A DNA stretch of 64,000 nucleotides from JAGVSR01 sp963786675 (GCA_963786675.1 CAWAZY010000004.1:62001-126000); one strand, 5' to 3'. Counted from the first letter of the stretch, positions 35,294-45,068 are shown. Made by a program: numbers and translations. Notes: generated by a model not told the origin, from the letters alone.

Positions 35294-37207
35294 TCAAGCC
35301 CGGTTCGCACCGCCGGCCGCATCCGCCCGGCCAAGCGCGCCTAATGCCGCCGCCACGATTCCTGCGGCGTCCAGACCGGCTCCGGCATACATCCGTGCCG
35401 GCGCATCGTGCTCTATGAAAGTGTCGGGCAGGACCAGCGGCCGCACCTTGAGGCCCCGATCGAGCAGGCCATTGAGGGCGAGATATTGCAGCACGTGGCT
35501 GCCAAAGCCGCCGATTGAGCCTTCCTCGATCGTGATCAGAACCTCGTGTTCGCGCGCCAGCCGCGTGACGAGGTCGCCATCCAGCGGCTTCATGAAGCGC
35601 GCATCCGCGACCGTCGTGGTCAGCCCCATGGCGGCCAGCTGGTCCGCCGCCTTCAGCGCATCGGCCAGGCGCGTACCGAGCGACAACAAAGCGATCGCCG
35701 TGCCCTCGCGCACGATCCGCCCCTTACCGATGGGCAGGATCTGGCCATCAGCGGGAATTTCAACGCCGGTGCCTTCGCCACGCGGATAGCGCACCGCCGA
35801 GGGCTGGTCGTCGATGGCCGCCGATGTGGCCACCATGTGTTTCAGTTCCGCTTCGTCCGACGCGGCCATGATGACAAAGCCGGGCAGACAGCCGAGATAA
35901 GCCAGATCGAAACTGCCCGCATGAGTTGGGCCGTCGGCGCCGACAAGACCCGCCCGGTCGATGGCAAACCGCACCGGCAGCCTCTGCACGGCGACATCGT
36001 GGACGACCTGATCATAGCCACGCTGCAGGAACGTCGAATAGATCGCGGTGAAGGGCCGGTAGCCCTCGCAGGCAAGACCCGCCGCGAACGTCACCGCGTG
36101 CTGCTCGGCGATGCCGACATCGAACATGCGATCGGGGAATTCTTTGCCGAACAGATCGAGGCCGGTGCCATCCGGCATCGCCGCCGTCACCGCCACGATC
36201 CGCTTGTCCTTGCGCCCTTCCGCGATCAGGCTGTCGGCGAACACGCGCGTATAGGTCGGCGCATTGGGCTGCGGCTTGACCTGGGCGCCGGTGACGACAT
36301 TGAACTTGGCGACGCCGTGATACTTGTCGTCGGAGGCCTCGGCAGGCGCGTAGCCCTTGCCCTTGCGCGTGACGACATGCACCAGGATCGGACCCTGCTT
36401 GGCATCGCGGACATTTTTCAAGACAGGCAGCAGCGCATTGAGGTCGTGGCCATCGATCGGCCCGACGTAATAAAAGCCCAGTTCCTCGAACCACATGCCG
36501 CCTTGCCACAGGTGGCGCGTGTATTCCTCGACACGGGCCGCGCGCCGCTCCCAGCTTTTGGGCAGCCGCTTGGCCAGCTGCTTGGCGACATCGCGCCAAT
36601 AGAGATACATGCCGCTCGATGTCGTGCGCGCCAGATAGTGCGACAGCGCACCGACGGGCGGCGCAATCGACATATCGTTATCGTTCAGGATGACGATCAG
36701 GCGCTCGTCGCGCGCGCCCGCGTTATTGATCGCCTCGTAGGCCATCCCCGCGCTCATGGCGCCGTCGCCGATGACAGCCACGACGTTCGTCGTCTCGCCT
36801 TTGAGATCCCGCGCCACCGCCATGCCCAACCCGGCCGAGATCGACGTTGACGAGTGGCCGGCGCCAAACGGGTCGTAATCGCTTTCCGCCCGCCTGGTGA
36901 ACCCGGCCAGCCCCCCGCCCTGGCGCAGCGTGCGGATGCGGTCGCGGCGGCCGGTCAGGATTTTGTGCGGATAGGTCTGATGGCCGACGTCCCAGATCAG
37001 CCGGTCGCGCGGCGTATCGAAGACCCAGTGCAGCGCCACGGTCAACTCGATGACACCAAGCCCGGCCCCCAGATGCCCGCCCGTCACCGACACCGCGTCA
37101 ATCGTCTCAAGCCGCAGCTCATCGGCGAGCTGGCGCAGATCGCTTTCCGGTAAATTGCGCAGATCTTCGGGCGAATGAACGGTATCGAGAAGCGGTGTCT
37201 TGCTCAC
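35294..37207 (-). CDS. dxs: 1-deoxy-D-xylulose-5-phosphate synthase
   Basis: 637 residues. Joins pyruvate and glyceraldehyde 3-phosphate in a thiamine-diphosphate reaction that starts MEP isoprenoid synthesis. Landmarks: PLLDTVHSPEDLRNLPESD, WDVGHQTYPHKILTGRRD, thiamine motif GDGAMSAGMAYEAINNAG, YVGPIDGHDLNALLPVLK, and DVGIAEQHAVTFAAGLA with the catalytic Glu-His pair. Full length. The neighbourhood (HDAC-like, xseB, dxs, tlyA) is the standard one for this order. Confidence 0.97.
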   Translation of the reverse strand: MSKTPLLDTVHSPEDLRNLPESDLRQLADELRLETIDAVSVTGGHLGAGLGVIELTVALHWVFDTPRDRLIWDVGHQTYPHKILTGRRDRIRTLRQGGGLAGFTRRAESDYDPFGAGHSSTSISAGLGMAVARDLKGETTNVVAVIGDGAMSAGMAYEAINNAGARDERLIVILNDNDMSIAPPVGALSHYLARTTSSGMYLYWRDVAKQLAKRLPKSWERRAARVEEYTRHLWQGGMWFEELGFYYVGPIDGHDLNALLPVLKNVRDAKQGPILVHVVTRKGKGYAPAEASDDKYHGVAKFNVVTGAQVKPQPNAPTYTRVFADSLIAEGRKDKRIVAVTAAMPDGTGLDLFGKEFPDRMFDVGIAEQHAVTFAAGLACEGYRPFTAIYSTFLQRGYDQVVHDVAVQRLPVRFAIDRAGLVGADGPTHAGSFDLAYLGCLPGFVIMAASDEAELKHMVATSAAIDDQPSAVRYPRGEGTGVEIPADGQILPIGKGRIVREGTAIALLSLGTRLADALKAADQLAAMGLTTTVADARFMKPLDGDLVTRLAREHEVLITIEEGSIGGFGSHVLQYLALNGLLDRGLKVRPLVLPDTFIEHDAPARMYAGAGLDAAGIVAAALGALGRADAAGGANRA

Positions 37208-37467
37208 GGGATTTTGCTCAACTGGCCTGGGCGTCGTTGGCCGTGCCGAACCGGCAATCGGATTTTCGGCACGGTCCTTTGTGGGGCTACACTAGCGCCA
37301 CGGCTGCCAAAGACCAAGCGGCGGACACGGCCGAATCCCGCCTTTGCGCGCCGAAAACCGCCCGTTTGGCGCTCCCCATTGCCGCAGCCGGCGCACGGCG
37401 GGTTCCCGGTTACCCCACGGACCGGGGCGTCAATCTGCGACCGCGTTTGAGCGGGGGGTTATGCTGA

Positions 37468-38436
37468 TCAATTCACCTGGCAGGTTTCTTCGTACTTCAT
37501 GCAGGCCGGTCCGTCGCCCTTGTTGCACCTGGCTTGTAATCCCGAGCAGCCCTGCTTCTTCCACGGCGCCACTTCAAAGCCGTTCTTGTCCTGCGGCCAC
37601 CGGCATTTGCCGCCGGTCATCACGTAGCCCTTCTTGCAGTAGCAGTCGCCCTCCGCGCTCCGATAAGCGTTTTTCCCACAGTTCTGCAGCAATACGCAGC
37701 GGCCATTCTTCAGCTTATAATTCTTGCCGCATACCAATTTCTTGGGCGGGGGCGGCTTTGGCTTCTGGACCTGCTTGGGCTTTTCATACGTCTTGACTGA
37801 GGACCTTTCCGGACGGCTTGGCGCGTCGTCGGCGTCGATCCGCACCAACTCCACAACGGATGGTTCGGCGGCGGGCAGGAAGATCTGCAGGCAATCACCC
37901 GGACCTGTCGCAATCATCCAGGGGTGCGTGCGAAAGGTCTTGAGCACGATCTCCTCACCTGAATTCAGGCCGCCATAGTCCTTCAGGTTGCCGTCGAAAT
38001 CGATCCACAGGATCGAGCGATACATGCCCGACGCGTTGACGAAGGTAATCGTTGTTGGTTCTTTCGAGTGGTGTGAGCGCAAACGATCGCGTTCGGCGCA
38101 GATTCGTTCGGCGGCGCGTGCCGAAGATGGAGCGGGTGCTGCAATCACTTCAGGGGTAGCCGGGCGCTGTCCTTCTGGGGCTTTTTTCAGATAAGCACGC
38201 GCCAAGTCGGCGTAGAAGCCGTCCGGATAGGATCCCAGAAACGCGTTCCAGGCCTCGGGGGTACCGAGTTCCTTGGCGCTTTCAAAGGCGGACTTTGCGT
38301 TATCCTCACCGCCAGAGCCGGCCGATTGCGGCTCATCCTGGGCCTGGGCGAGGGCCGGTGACCCTATTGAAGCCAACGTCACGGCACCCAGCACAAAACA
38401 TGAAATCAGCCCGAACCACTTTACTCGAAACGCCAC
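37468..38436 (-). CDS. Periplasmic protein with VHL-beta-like and cysteine-rich domains
   Basis: 322 residues. Signal peptide (about 1-33, FVLGAVTLASIGSPALA), a short helical repeat (48-84), and a domain at about 128-188 resembling the von Hippel-Lindau beta domain: TITFVNASGMYRSILWIDFD, YGGLNSGEEI, TFRTHPWMI. A Pro/Lys linker (216-233) and a cysteine-rich tail follow (Cys236, 247, 253, 265, 267, 278, 297, 304, 312, 319) that looks like EGF or EB-module repeats. Function unknown; possibly an adhesion or binding protein. The VHL link is by pattern only. Confidence 0.7.
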   Translation of the reverse strand: MAFRVKWFGLISCFVLGAVTLASIGSPALAQAQDEPQSAGSGGEDNAKSAFESAKELGTPEAWNAFLGSYPDGFYADLARAYLKKAPEGQRPATPEVIAAPAPSSARAAERICAERDRLRSHHSKEPTTITFVNASGMYRSILWIDFDGNLKDYGGLNSGEEIVLKTFRTHPWMIATGPGDCLQIFLPAAEPSVVELVRIDADDAPSRPERSSVKTYEKPKQVQKPKPPPPKKLVCGKNYKLKNGRCVLLQNCGKNAYRSAEGDCYCKKGYVMTGGKCRWPQDKNGFEVAPWKKQGCSGLQARCNKGDGPACMKYEETCQVN

Positions 38437-38507
38437 GGACTGACTCCAGATGCCGATATGCTCAGGCCGGAGCGTAGTGAGGCTTCAATGATTGAGCAAC
38501 AGTATTT

Positions 38508-38765
38508 CTACTCTGCGTCGAACGGCGTTGAGCCTTGCGGCGTGCCATCACTGCCCAGAGCGATTTTTTCGACCTTCGCCTCGGCCTGCCGCAGCAGCCG
38601 GTCGCAATGATCGCGCAGCATCTCACCGCGCTCATAGATCGTGATGCTTTCCTCGAGTTCGACGTCGCCCCGTTCCAGCCGGGAGACGATCACTTCCAAC
38701 TCCTTCAAGGACCGTTCGAAGGTCATGTCCTTGATATCGGCGTGTTTCGTGGGTGCCTTGGTCAT
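38508..38765 (-). CDS. xseB: Exodeoxyribonuclease VII small subunit
   Basis: 85 residues from the ATG at 38765. The XseB signature MTFERSLKELEVIVSRLE, then GDVELEESITIYERGEMLRD and LLRQAEAKVEKI. It forms the coiled-coil that supports XseA in degrading single-stranded DNA. It sits downstream of the HDAC-like gene and upstream of dxs, as in related genomes. xseA is not in the window. Confidence 0.93.
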   Translation of the reverse strand: MTKAPTKHADIKDMTFERSLKELEVIVSRLERGDVELEESITIYERGEMLRDHCDRLLRQAEAKVEKIALGSDGTPQGSTPFDAE

Positions 38766-38912
38766 GGCCGCGCCCCGTCGCTGGTAAGCATCAAATGCCG
38801 GAATCACCCGGCCCTGTGGCGGGCATACCCGCACCTGCGGGCCGGCGACAAGCCCCAACCGGCAAAAAGCTTTGTCCGGCGGCGACCTTTCGGGTGAACG
38901 GCCACCGCCTTT

Positions 38913-39863
38913 TCAGCTCCCCACGTCCATCAGGGTCCGTACATGCACACCCACCGACTTGGCGAGGCCATCCAGGTCGTAACCGCCTTCCAGCATGGAG
39001 ACGATGCGCCGCCCGGCATGGGCCTCGGCGATGCGCGCCAGCCGTTCCGTCGCCCACATGAAATCGGCTTCCACCAATTGAAGACCACCCAACGGATCGC
39101 GCTTGTGCGCGTCGAAGCCGGCGGAAATGATGATGATATCAGGTCCGAAATCGTGCAGCGGCTTCAAGATCCGATCTGAAAACGCTTCGCGGAAAGTTTC
39201 CCCCGCATCGCCTTCGCGCAGCGGTGCATTGAAGATGTTGCCGACCCCTGTCTCCGATACTTCGCCGGTGCCGGGGAACAGCGGCATTTGATGGGTCGAT
39301 CCGTAGAACATGTCCTTGTCGGACCAAAAGATGTCCTGCGTGCCGTTGCCGTGATGGACATCAAAATCGACCACCGCGACCCGTTCCGCGCCGTGTGCCT
39401 TGCGCGCATAGAGTCCGGCGATCGCGGCATTGGAGAAAAAGCAGAAACCCATCGCGCGGTCGTTCTCGGCATGGTGTCCGGGAGGGCGCACCTGGGCAAA
39501 GGCGTTCACCGCCCGGCCAGACATCACTTCATCGACGGCCTGCAGACCCGCGCCCACGGCGCGCAAGGCCGCGTCCCACGAGTGCGGGGACATGATGGTA
39601 TCGCCGTCGATGCGCACGAGGCGGTTCTCCCCCATCGCCTGTTCGCCTTTGGCGCGCATCTGATCGAAATGGGCTTTCGGATGGGCGAGCAGGACCTGAG
39701 CCTCAGCGTCGTCGCGCAGCGGCGCTTCCATGCGCTTGAGCGCGGCATAGCTTTCGTGAGACAGAACCTTGTCGATGGCGCGCATTCGGTCGGGACGCTC
39801 GGGATGGCCGAACCCCGTATCATGCTCCGTGAAGGACGGATGCGTGATGAGCAAGGTGGTCAT
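38913..39863 (-). CDS. Histone deacetylase-like (acetylpolyamine/acyl) amidohydrolase
   Basis: 316 residues of the HDAC superfamily. Zinc-site motifs VRPPGHHAENDRAMGFCFFS, VVDFDVHHGNGTQDIF and IISAGFDAHKRDPLGG, all with conserved His, Asp and Asp ligands. In bacteria the substrate is an acetylated polyamine, sugar or lysine. The ATG at 39863 gives the usual N-terminus MTTLLITHPSF. It is the upstream partner of xseB. Confidence 0.93.
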   Translation of the reverse strand: MTTLLITHPSFTEHDTGFGHPERPDRMRAIDKVLSHESYAALKRMEAPLRDDAEAQVLLAHPKAHFDQMRAKGEQAMGENRLVRIDGDTIMSPHSWDAALRAVGAGLQAVDEVMSGRAVNAFAQVRPPGHHAENDRAMGFCFFSNAAIAGLYARKAHGAERVAVVDFDVHHGNGTQDIFWSDKDMFYGSTHQMPLFPGTGEVSETGVGNIFNAPLREGDAGETFREAFSDRILKPLHDFGPDIIIISAGFDAHKRDPLGGLQLVEADFMWATERLARIAEAHAGRRIVSMLEGGYDLDGLAKSVGVHVRTLMDVGS

Positions 39864-39992
39864 GCGATCCCGGGTCCCATGTTTGTGGCCGCTTGTCTGG
39901 CCGCTGTGGCTGACGTCCGATACTATCAATGATAGGCGCGCGCACCGTCTCAGCGCCAGTTCGAATGACGAGATTGGCGAACAAACCGCGCG

Positions 39993-40874
39993 CTACCCGC
40001 CGAGCCCCATTGCCATCACCTTAACCCCAGGCGGTGCTGGAATATCCGCCGGCACGAAGAAATCCTGCACCAGAGGCTTCGTCGGGTCGACCCGGTAGGG
40101 TTCGAAGTCGGTGACGCCGCCAGTCTCATGGAGGAACGTGTCGTCGATCAGGAAGTTTCCGGTGAAATCGCGCGCCGGCTGGGTGAACACCAGATAGGCC
40201 GCGTCCGCGACGATCTCGGGCTTGCGGCTCATGGCCAGCAATTTATCGCCGCCCAGGATATTCGCGACGGCGGCCGTGGCAATCGCCGTGCGGGGCCACA
40301 AGGCATTGACCGCGATCCCATCCTTGCGGAATTCGTCGGCCATGCCGAGCACACACAGGCTCATGCCGTACTTGGCGATGGAGTAGGCCACGTGACCGGA
40401 AAACCACTGGGGTTGCATGTCCAGCGGCGGAGACAGCATCAGCACGTGCGGGTTATCCGCCTTGCGTAAGTGCGGCAGGCACGTCTTGGTGGTCAGGAAT
40501 GTACCGCGCGTATTGATACCGAACATCAGATCGAAGCGCTTGAGGTCCGTCGCCTCGGTCGGGCTCAGCGACAATGCTGAGGCATTGTTGACGCAGATGT
40601 CGATGCCGCCGAACGCGTCAACTGTCCGGGCGACCGCATCGGCCACCTGATCCTCGAACCGGATGTCGCAGACCAGCGGCAGCGCGCGCCCGCCGGCCGC
40701 CTCGATGGCTTCCGCCGCCGAATAGACGGTTCCGGGCAATTTGGGATTGGGATCGGTGGTCTTGGCGGCGACCGCGATATTGGCACCGTCGCGGGCGGCC
40801 TTGAGCGCGATGGCGAGGCCGATACCCCGGCTTCCCCCCGTAATGAAAAGCGTCTTGCCGCGCAGCGTGGACAT
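39993..40874 (-). CDS. SDR-family oxidoreductase (HSDL2-like)
   Basis: 293 residues. NAD(P)-binding TLFITGGSRGIGLAIALKAA (Gly pattern GxxxGxG) and the N-A-S of VNNASAL. The catalytic Tyr-Lys (YSIAKYG) is present, with the family sequences WFSGHVAYSIAKYGMSL and NALWPRTAIATAAV. The HSDL2 type acts in fatty-acid or sterol metabolism. It lies 62 bp downstream of the membrane protein gene and probably closes the acyl-CoA operon. Confidence 0.9.
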   Translation of the reverse strand: MSTLRGKTLFITGGSRGIGLAIALKAARDGANIAVAAKTTDPNPKLPGTVYSAAEAIEAAGGRALPLVCDIRFEDQVADAVARTVDAFGGIDICVNNASALSLSPTEATDLKRFDLMFGINTRGTFLTTKTCLPHLRKADNPHVLMLSPPLDMQPQWFSGHVAYSIAKYGMSLCVLGMADEFRKDGIAVNALWPRTAIATAAVANILGGDKLLAMSRKPEIVADAAYLVFTQPARDFTGNFLIDDTFLHETGGVTDFEPYRVDPTKPLVQDFFVPADIPAPPGVKVMAMGLGG

Positions 40875-40935
40875 ATCTGGTCGCCTTCTCTTCCAATTTG
40901 ACTGGTCGCCGCCGGACAGCGGACCGCATTCGGCT

Positions 40936-42465
40936 CTATCCCGCGCGCGGCACGACCCGGCCCCACAGCCACCGCGCGGCCCTGAATGGTGCGGTCACGA
41001 TGCCCCAAATCTGAAGCCCGATATAGCGCACAAACAACGGCAGCCCGATGAGCGGCAGAAAGACGAGACCGAACATCACGCCCCGCACGGCCCGCGCGGC
41101 CGCATAGCCGATCCGGCCGCGGTATTCGCCGCGATCTTCCGGCGGCCAGACGCGGCCGAACCACCGCCATGCTGTGCCGACACCAAAGAGCCCCATGCCG
41201 AGCGACACGAGATAGCCGATCTGAACCCAGGAATTGAGCCCCGGAATGATCCGCCGGTCGAGTTCCGACTGCCGCTCCTCGTTGCGCACGTCGGCTTCGA
41301 TGCCCTCTGCCGCGATGCGCGCCATCACATCGCCGGCCAGCGCGTCCACCCAGTCCGTCAGCGTGCTCGTCAGCGGTGCGGACGACGACGGCGGCGGCAG
41401 CGCCTCCAGCACCACACGCCCAAATCCATCCGTGCGGCCCGTCACCGTCAGCGGTCCGGATTGACCGGCAAGTGACGCCAGAAAATCCCCGAATGCCGGT
41501 TGTTTCAGCGCCGTATCCAGGCCCGGAATGCTCGTCGTCTGCCACAGCCAGTTGCGCCCGCCGGGTTGACGCGGCGTCTTGGCCTTGACGATCACCAGGT
41601 TGACGTCCGCCTCGCGCGCGGCTTTGCGCACGGCATCGAGCGGCAGTGATTTTTCGCCCCCTGCCGCATCGATGAATTTCAGCGCATTGCCTTCGATCCG
41701 CGCGGTGAGGACCGCCGTTTGCCCCCGGATGGCGCTAAGCGCCGTGATCAGCCGCTGGGGATCGATGCGATCGATGAGGGCGGCGCGCGTCGCCATGTCG
41801 AAGCGCGGCACGGCCGGCAGTGCGTCCGCCGATCCGGTTTCGAGCGCCAGGATGCGCATGCTGGCAGGCTTCAATGGCTGAGCGATCTGGAAAAGAAGTT
41901 CGTTGAAGAGATCGGGATCATCGAGCCGGACGCGCAATCCCGGACGCACCTCCGCCAAGAGGGTGTCACCATCACGCAGAAGCTTGTGGTGGCCCTTGCG
42001 CGCCACGATGAAGAGGTCGGCATCCTTGGGAAGGTCGTCGAGCAACCTCCGCTGGGCGAACACCGTATCCGGCGTCAGATAGAGCGCGAGCTTCTTCGAA
42101 TTGCCGGGTAGCAGGGCTTCACGCATGCGGGCTAGTTCGTCGGGCGTTCCCGCCGTGAAGGTCTCGCCGTCGCGATTGACGAAACGCCAATGGCCTTCCT
42201 GACCGGCGTGGGCGACGAGTGCGGCCTGATCCGGTGTCTCGGGCAGGGACTTCAACTGCGAGAACGCGGGCCGCAATTCCGGATCGAGATGATGCGCGCC
42301 GCGCAGCGCCCCCTTGCCGCCAACTTCACCGGCCTCGCTCAAGATCTTGGTCAGCCAGTTGGCGACCGCAGGCGTGGGCGCGGCCAGCATCAGCCCGGCG
42401 GCGGCGATCCCGACCACAAGTCCAGCGCTTAGACGGCGCACCATGGCAGACTTGACCGCGAGCAT
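40936..42465 (-). CDS. Large exported membrane protein of unknown function
   Basis: About 509 residues from the ATG at 42465, 14 bp after the enoyl-CoA hydratase stop. A signal anchor (SAGLVVGIAAAGLMLAAPTPA) is followed by a soluble region of about 350 residues rich in repeating hydrophobic/polar strands, and then two transmembrane helices (about WVQIGYLVSLGMGLFGVGTA and VMFGLVFLPLIGLPLFVRYI) near the C-terminus. No recognised domain. Its place between an enoyl-CoA hydratase and an SDR suggests a role linked to lipid metabolism or envelope; this is inference. Confidence 0.65.
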   Translation of the reverse strand: MLAVKSAMVRRLSAGLVVGIAAAGLMLAAPTPAVANWLTKILSEAGEVGGKGALRGAHHLDPELRPAFSQLKSLPETPDQAALVAHAGQEGHWRFVNRDGETFTAGTPDELARMREALLPGNSKKLALYLTPDTVFAQRRLLDDLPKDADLFIVARKGHHKLLRDGDTLLAEVRPGLRVRLDDPDLFNELLFQIAQPLKPASMRILALETGSADALPAVPRFDMATRAALIDRIDPQRLITALSAIRGQTAVLTARIEGNALKFIDAAGGEKSLPLDAVRKAAREADVNLVIVKAKTPRQPGGRNWLWQTTSIPGLDTALKQPAFGDFLASLAGQSGPLTVTGRTDGFGRVVLEALPPPSSSAPLTSTLTDWVDALAGDVMARIAAEGIEADVRNEERQSELDRRIIPGLNSWVQIGYLVSLGMGLFGVGTAWRWFGRVWPPEDRGEYRGRIGYAAARAVRGVMFGLVFLPLIGLPLFVRYIGLQIWGIVTAPFRAARWLWGRVVPRAG

Positions 42466-42479
42466 TTGTTCCACTCGCC

Positions 42480-43261
42480 TCACGACGCGCTGAACTTGGA
42501 GAAATCGGGCGGGCGTTTTTGCAGGAACGCCTCGAATGCTTCCCGCGCTTCCGGCGACCCGAGGCACCGGGCAAACTCCGCGGCTTCCTCGCGCGTCCGG
42601 GCCAGCACCGCCGCGCTGTCACGCGCCATCAGACGCTTGGCGATCCCGAGTGCGCCGGGCGGCTTGGCGGCCAGCCGCCGCGCCACCGCCAGCACATGAT
42701 CTTCGAGCGTGTCGGCCGCCACCACGCCGTTCACGAAGCCCGCCTCACGGGCGCGATCGGCGGAGAATGTCTCCCCGAGCACCAGCATCTCGAAGGCGCG
42801 CGCGTATCCCATGACCGCCGGCATCAAGAGACTGGACGCCGCCTCCGGCACGAGCCCCAGATCGAGAAACGGCGTCGCGAATGAGGCGCGCGGGGAGGCA
42901 TAGACGAGATCGCAATGCATCAGGAGCGTTGTGCCGATGCCAACGGCGTGCCCATCGACACCGGCAATCAGCGGTTTGCCGAGGCGTGGCAAGAGTTCGA
43001 TAAAGCGCAGCACCTCGCGCGGTGGCCCGCCCTGCCCTTGGGCGGTAGCGAGAAAATCGCCAATGTCGTTGCCGGCGGTGAAGTGCCCGCCGCTGCCGAA
43101 AAGCACGCGAACACGCACCGTAGGATCCGATTTACCGGATTCCAGTGCATCGGACAAGGCGCGGTACATGTCCTGGGTCAGCGCATTGCGTTTGTCAGGA
43201 CGCGCCAGCCGCAGCGTTTCGACGCCACTCGCTGACGACTGCGTTCGATGTTGCTGCTCAT
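42480..43261 (-). CDS. Enoyl-CoA hydratase/isomerase, probable 5' frameshift
   Basis: About 260 residues. Crotonase motifs LARPDKRNALT, FTAGNDIGDF, GHAVGIGTTLLMHCDLVYAS and FLDLGLVPEAASSLLMP. It converts enoyl-CoA to 3-hydroxyacyl-CoA in beta-oxidation. The ATG at 43261 overlaps the acyl-CoA dehydrogenase stop (ATGA), but that ATG reads in another frame than the body. Adding one A in the GAACG stretch near 43245 gives MSSNIETQSSASGVETLRL, a natural N-terminus, so a one-base deletion is likely. The alternative start at 43283 is in frame but lacks similarity. Confidence 0.82.
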
Positions 43262-45068
43262 GCCGCCCCCGCCAGATCACCACTCAGAACCGACGGCGCG
43301 CCAGCCATCACGACACGCGCCTGCCCCGGGGCCACCACCGCGAGATTCTCGGCGAAGAAACGCAAGAGCTGCCGGGATGCCGCATCGGTCGGCGTCAGCA
43401 GAACCGCCCTGGCAAGCACATCCCCGCCCGCCACCAACCCGAAGAGCTTCAGATAGGGCGTCGCAGCGGCCAGCGCCGTCTCCGGCTCGCGCGCCAGCAT
43501 GCCGCCCATCCACACCGAGGCCTCGCTAAGCGCCGCCAGCGCTTCGCCCATGCGCGCGGTGGTTTCTCCCAGGTCGTTGGCGCCCAGCGCGGAGAGACTG
43601 GTGATCGTCGCCTGCACGTCGCTGAGATACGCCTTCATCGCCGCGCCACCGGACAGCGGCAGCTTGCGCGCGACGAGGTCCATGGCCTGGATGCCGTTGG
43701 TGCCTTCGTAGATCGGCAGAATGCGGGCATCGCGCAGATATTGCGCCGCGCCCGTCTCCTCGATGAAGCCCATGCCGCCGTGCACCTGGATGCCAAGTGA
43801 GGCGACCTCGACCGCCGCGTCGGTCGAAAACGCCTTGGCAATTGGCGTCAGTAGCGCCACGCGATCGAGGGCCGCGGCTTTGACGGCCGGGTCCGTGGAC
43901 GTGTGCGCCACATCGGTGGCCGCCGCTGTCTGCATGCAAATACCGCGCGCGGCGCGCGTGAGAACCTGCATGGTGAGCAGCATCCGGCGCACATCGGGAT
44001 GCACGGCAATCGGCGCCATCTCGCCCGCCGCGCCGCCCGGCGCCCGGCCCTGACGCCGCTCCCGCGCGTAAGCAAACGCGCGCTGCGTCGCCCGCTCGGC
44101 GATCGCCACACCTTGCACGCCAACCGCAAGCCGTGCTGCGTTCATCATGATGAACATGGTGTTGAGGCCGCGGTTTTCCTCGCCGACGAGGTAGCCGATG
44201 GCCCCATCTTTCTCGCCGAATTTCATCACGCAGGTGGGGCTGGCGCGAATGCCGAGCTTATGTTCCAGGCCGGCGCAGATGACGTCGTTGCGCGCACCCC
44301 GTGACCCATCGGCGTTGACGAGGTACTTCGGCACGAGAAACAGCGATATCCCGCGCGTGCCCGGCGGCGCATCGGGCAGACGCGCCAGAACCAGATGGAT
44401 GATGTTCTCGGCCAGCTCATGCTCGCCGTAGCTGATGAAGATTTTCGTGCCCGTGATGCGATAGGTGCCGTCACCCGCGGGCACGGCGCGCGTCGTCACG
44501 GCATTGAGGTCCGACCCGGCCTGCGGCTCGGTGAGGTTCATGGTGCCGGTCCATTCGCCCGAGATCATGCGCGGCAGATAGCGCGCCTTCATCTCGTCCG
44601 ATCCCCCGATGTGGATACTGTCGATGGCGCCGTTGGTGAGCAACGGGCACATGCCGAAGGCCATGTTGGCCGCGTTCCAGATCTCGCACACACCCATGGC
44701 CACGACGCTTGGCAAGTCCCTGGCCGCCGTACGCTTCCGGACACGGCAGCGCGCTCCATCCCGCCTCGACGAACTGGCGATAGGCCTCCGCCCAGCCCGG
44801 CGGCGTCTCGACGCGGCCATCGACCAGCTTCGAACCCGTGCACGTCGCCAACCCGGTTCAGGGGATCGAGGACCTCCGCGCCGAATTTTCCAGCTTCTTC
44901 GAGGATTGACCGGATCGTGTCCTCGTCGAGGGCGTCCGGCGAACCAGCGCCGCCATCCGCGCCCAAGGCACCCCCTCCCAAGGCGCTCCCTCCCAAGGCG
45001 CTCCCTCCCAAGGCTCCGGCGCTCTTGAGTGCGGTGAGGATGTCGTCTACGGGTGCCGAATAGGTCAT
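43258..45068 (-). pseudogene. Acyl-CoA dehydrogenase, two compensating frameshifts
   Basis: A FadE-type acyl-CoA dehydrogenase of about 600 residues. Three frames carry the parts: N-terminus MTYSAPVDDILTALK to LNRVGDVHG (frame a), GSKLVDGRVETPPGW to GGQGL (frame c), and PSVVAMGVCEIWNAANMAFG onward (frame b). The breaks are near 44836 (a GGG run) and near 44713-44719, each an extra base. The catalytic region YEGTNGIQAMDL (catalytic Glu) and FAD-binding blocks (ITGTKIFISYGEHE; EPQAGSDLNA) are intact. The stop is at 43258, coupled to the enoyl-CoA hydratase by ATGA. Either sequencing insertions or a mutated gene. Confidence 0.88.
44965..45009. repeat. Three tandem 15-bp repeats in the acyl-CoA dehydrogenase gene
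   Basis: Units AAGGCACCCCCTCCC, AAGGCGCTCCCTCCC and AAGGCGCTCCCTCCC, head to tail. They encode a Gly/Ser/Ala/Leu linker (GGSAL repeats) near residue 20-35 of the protein. Confidence 0.8.
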
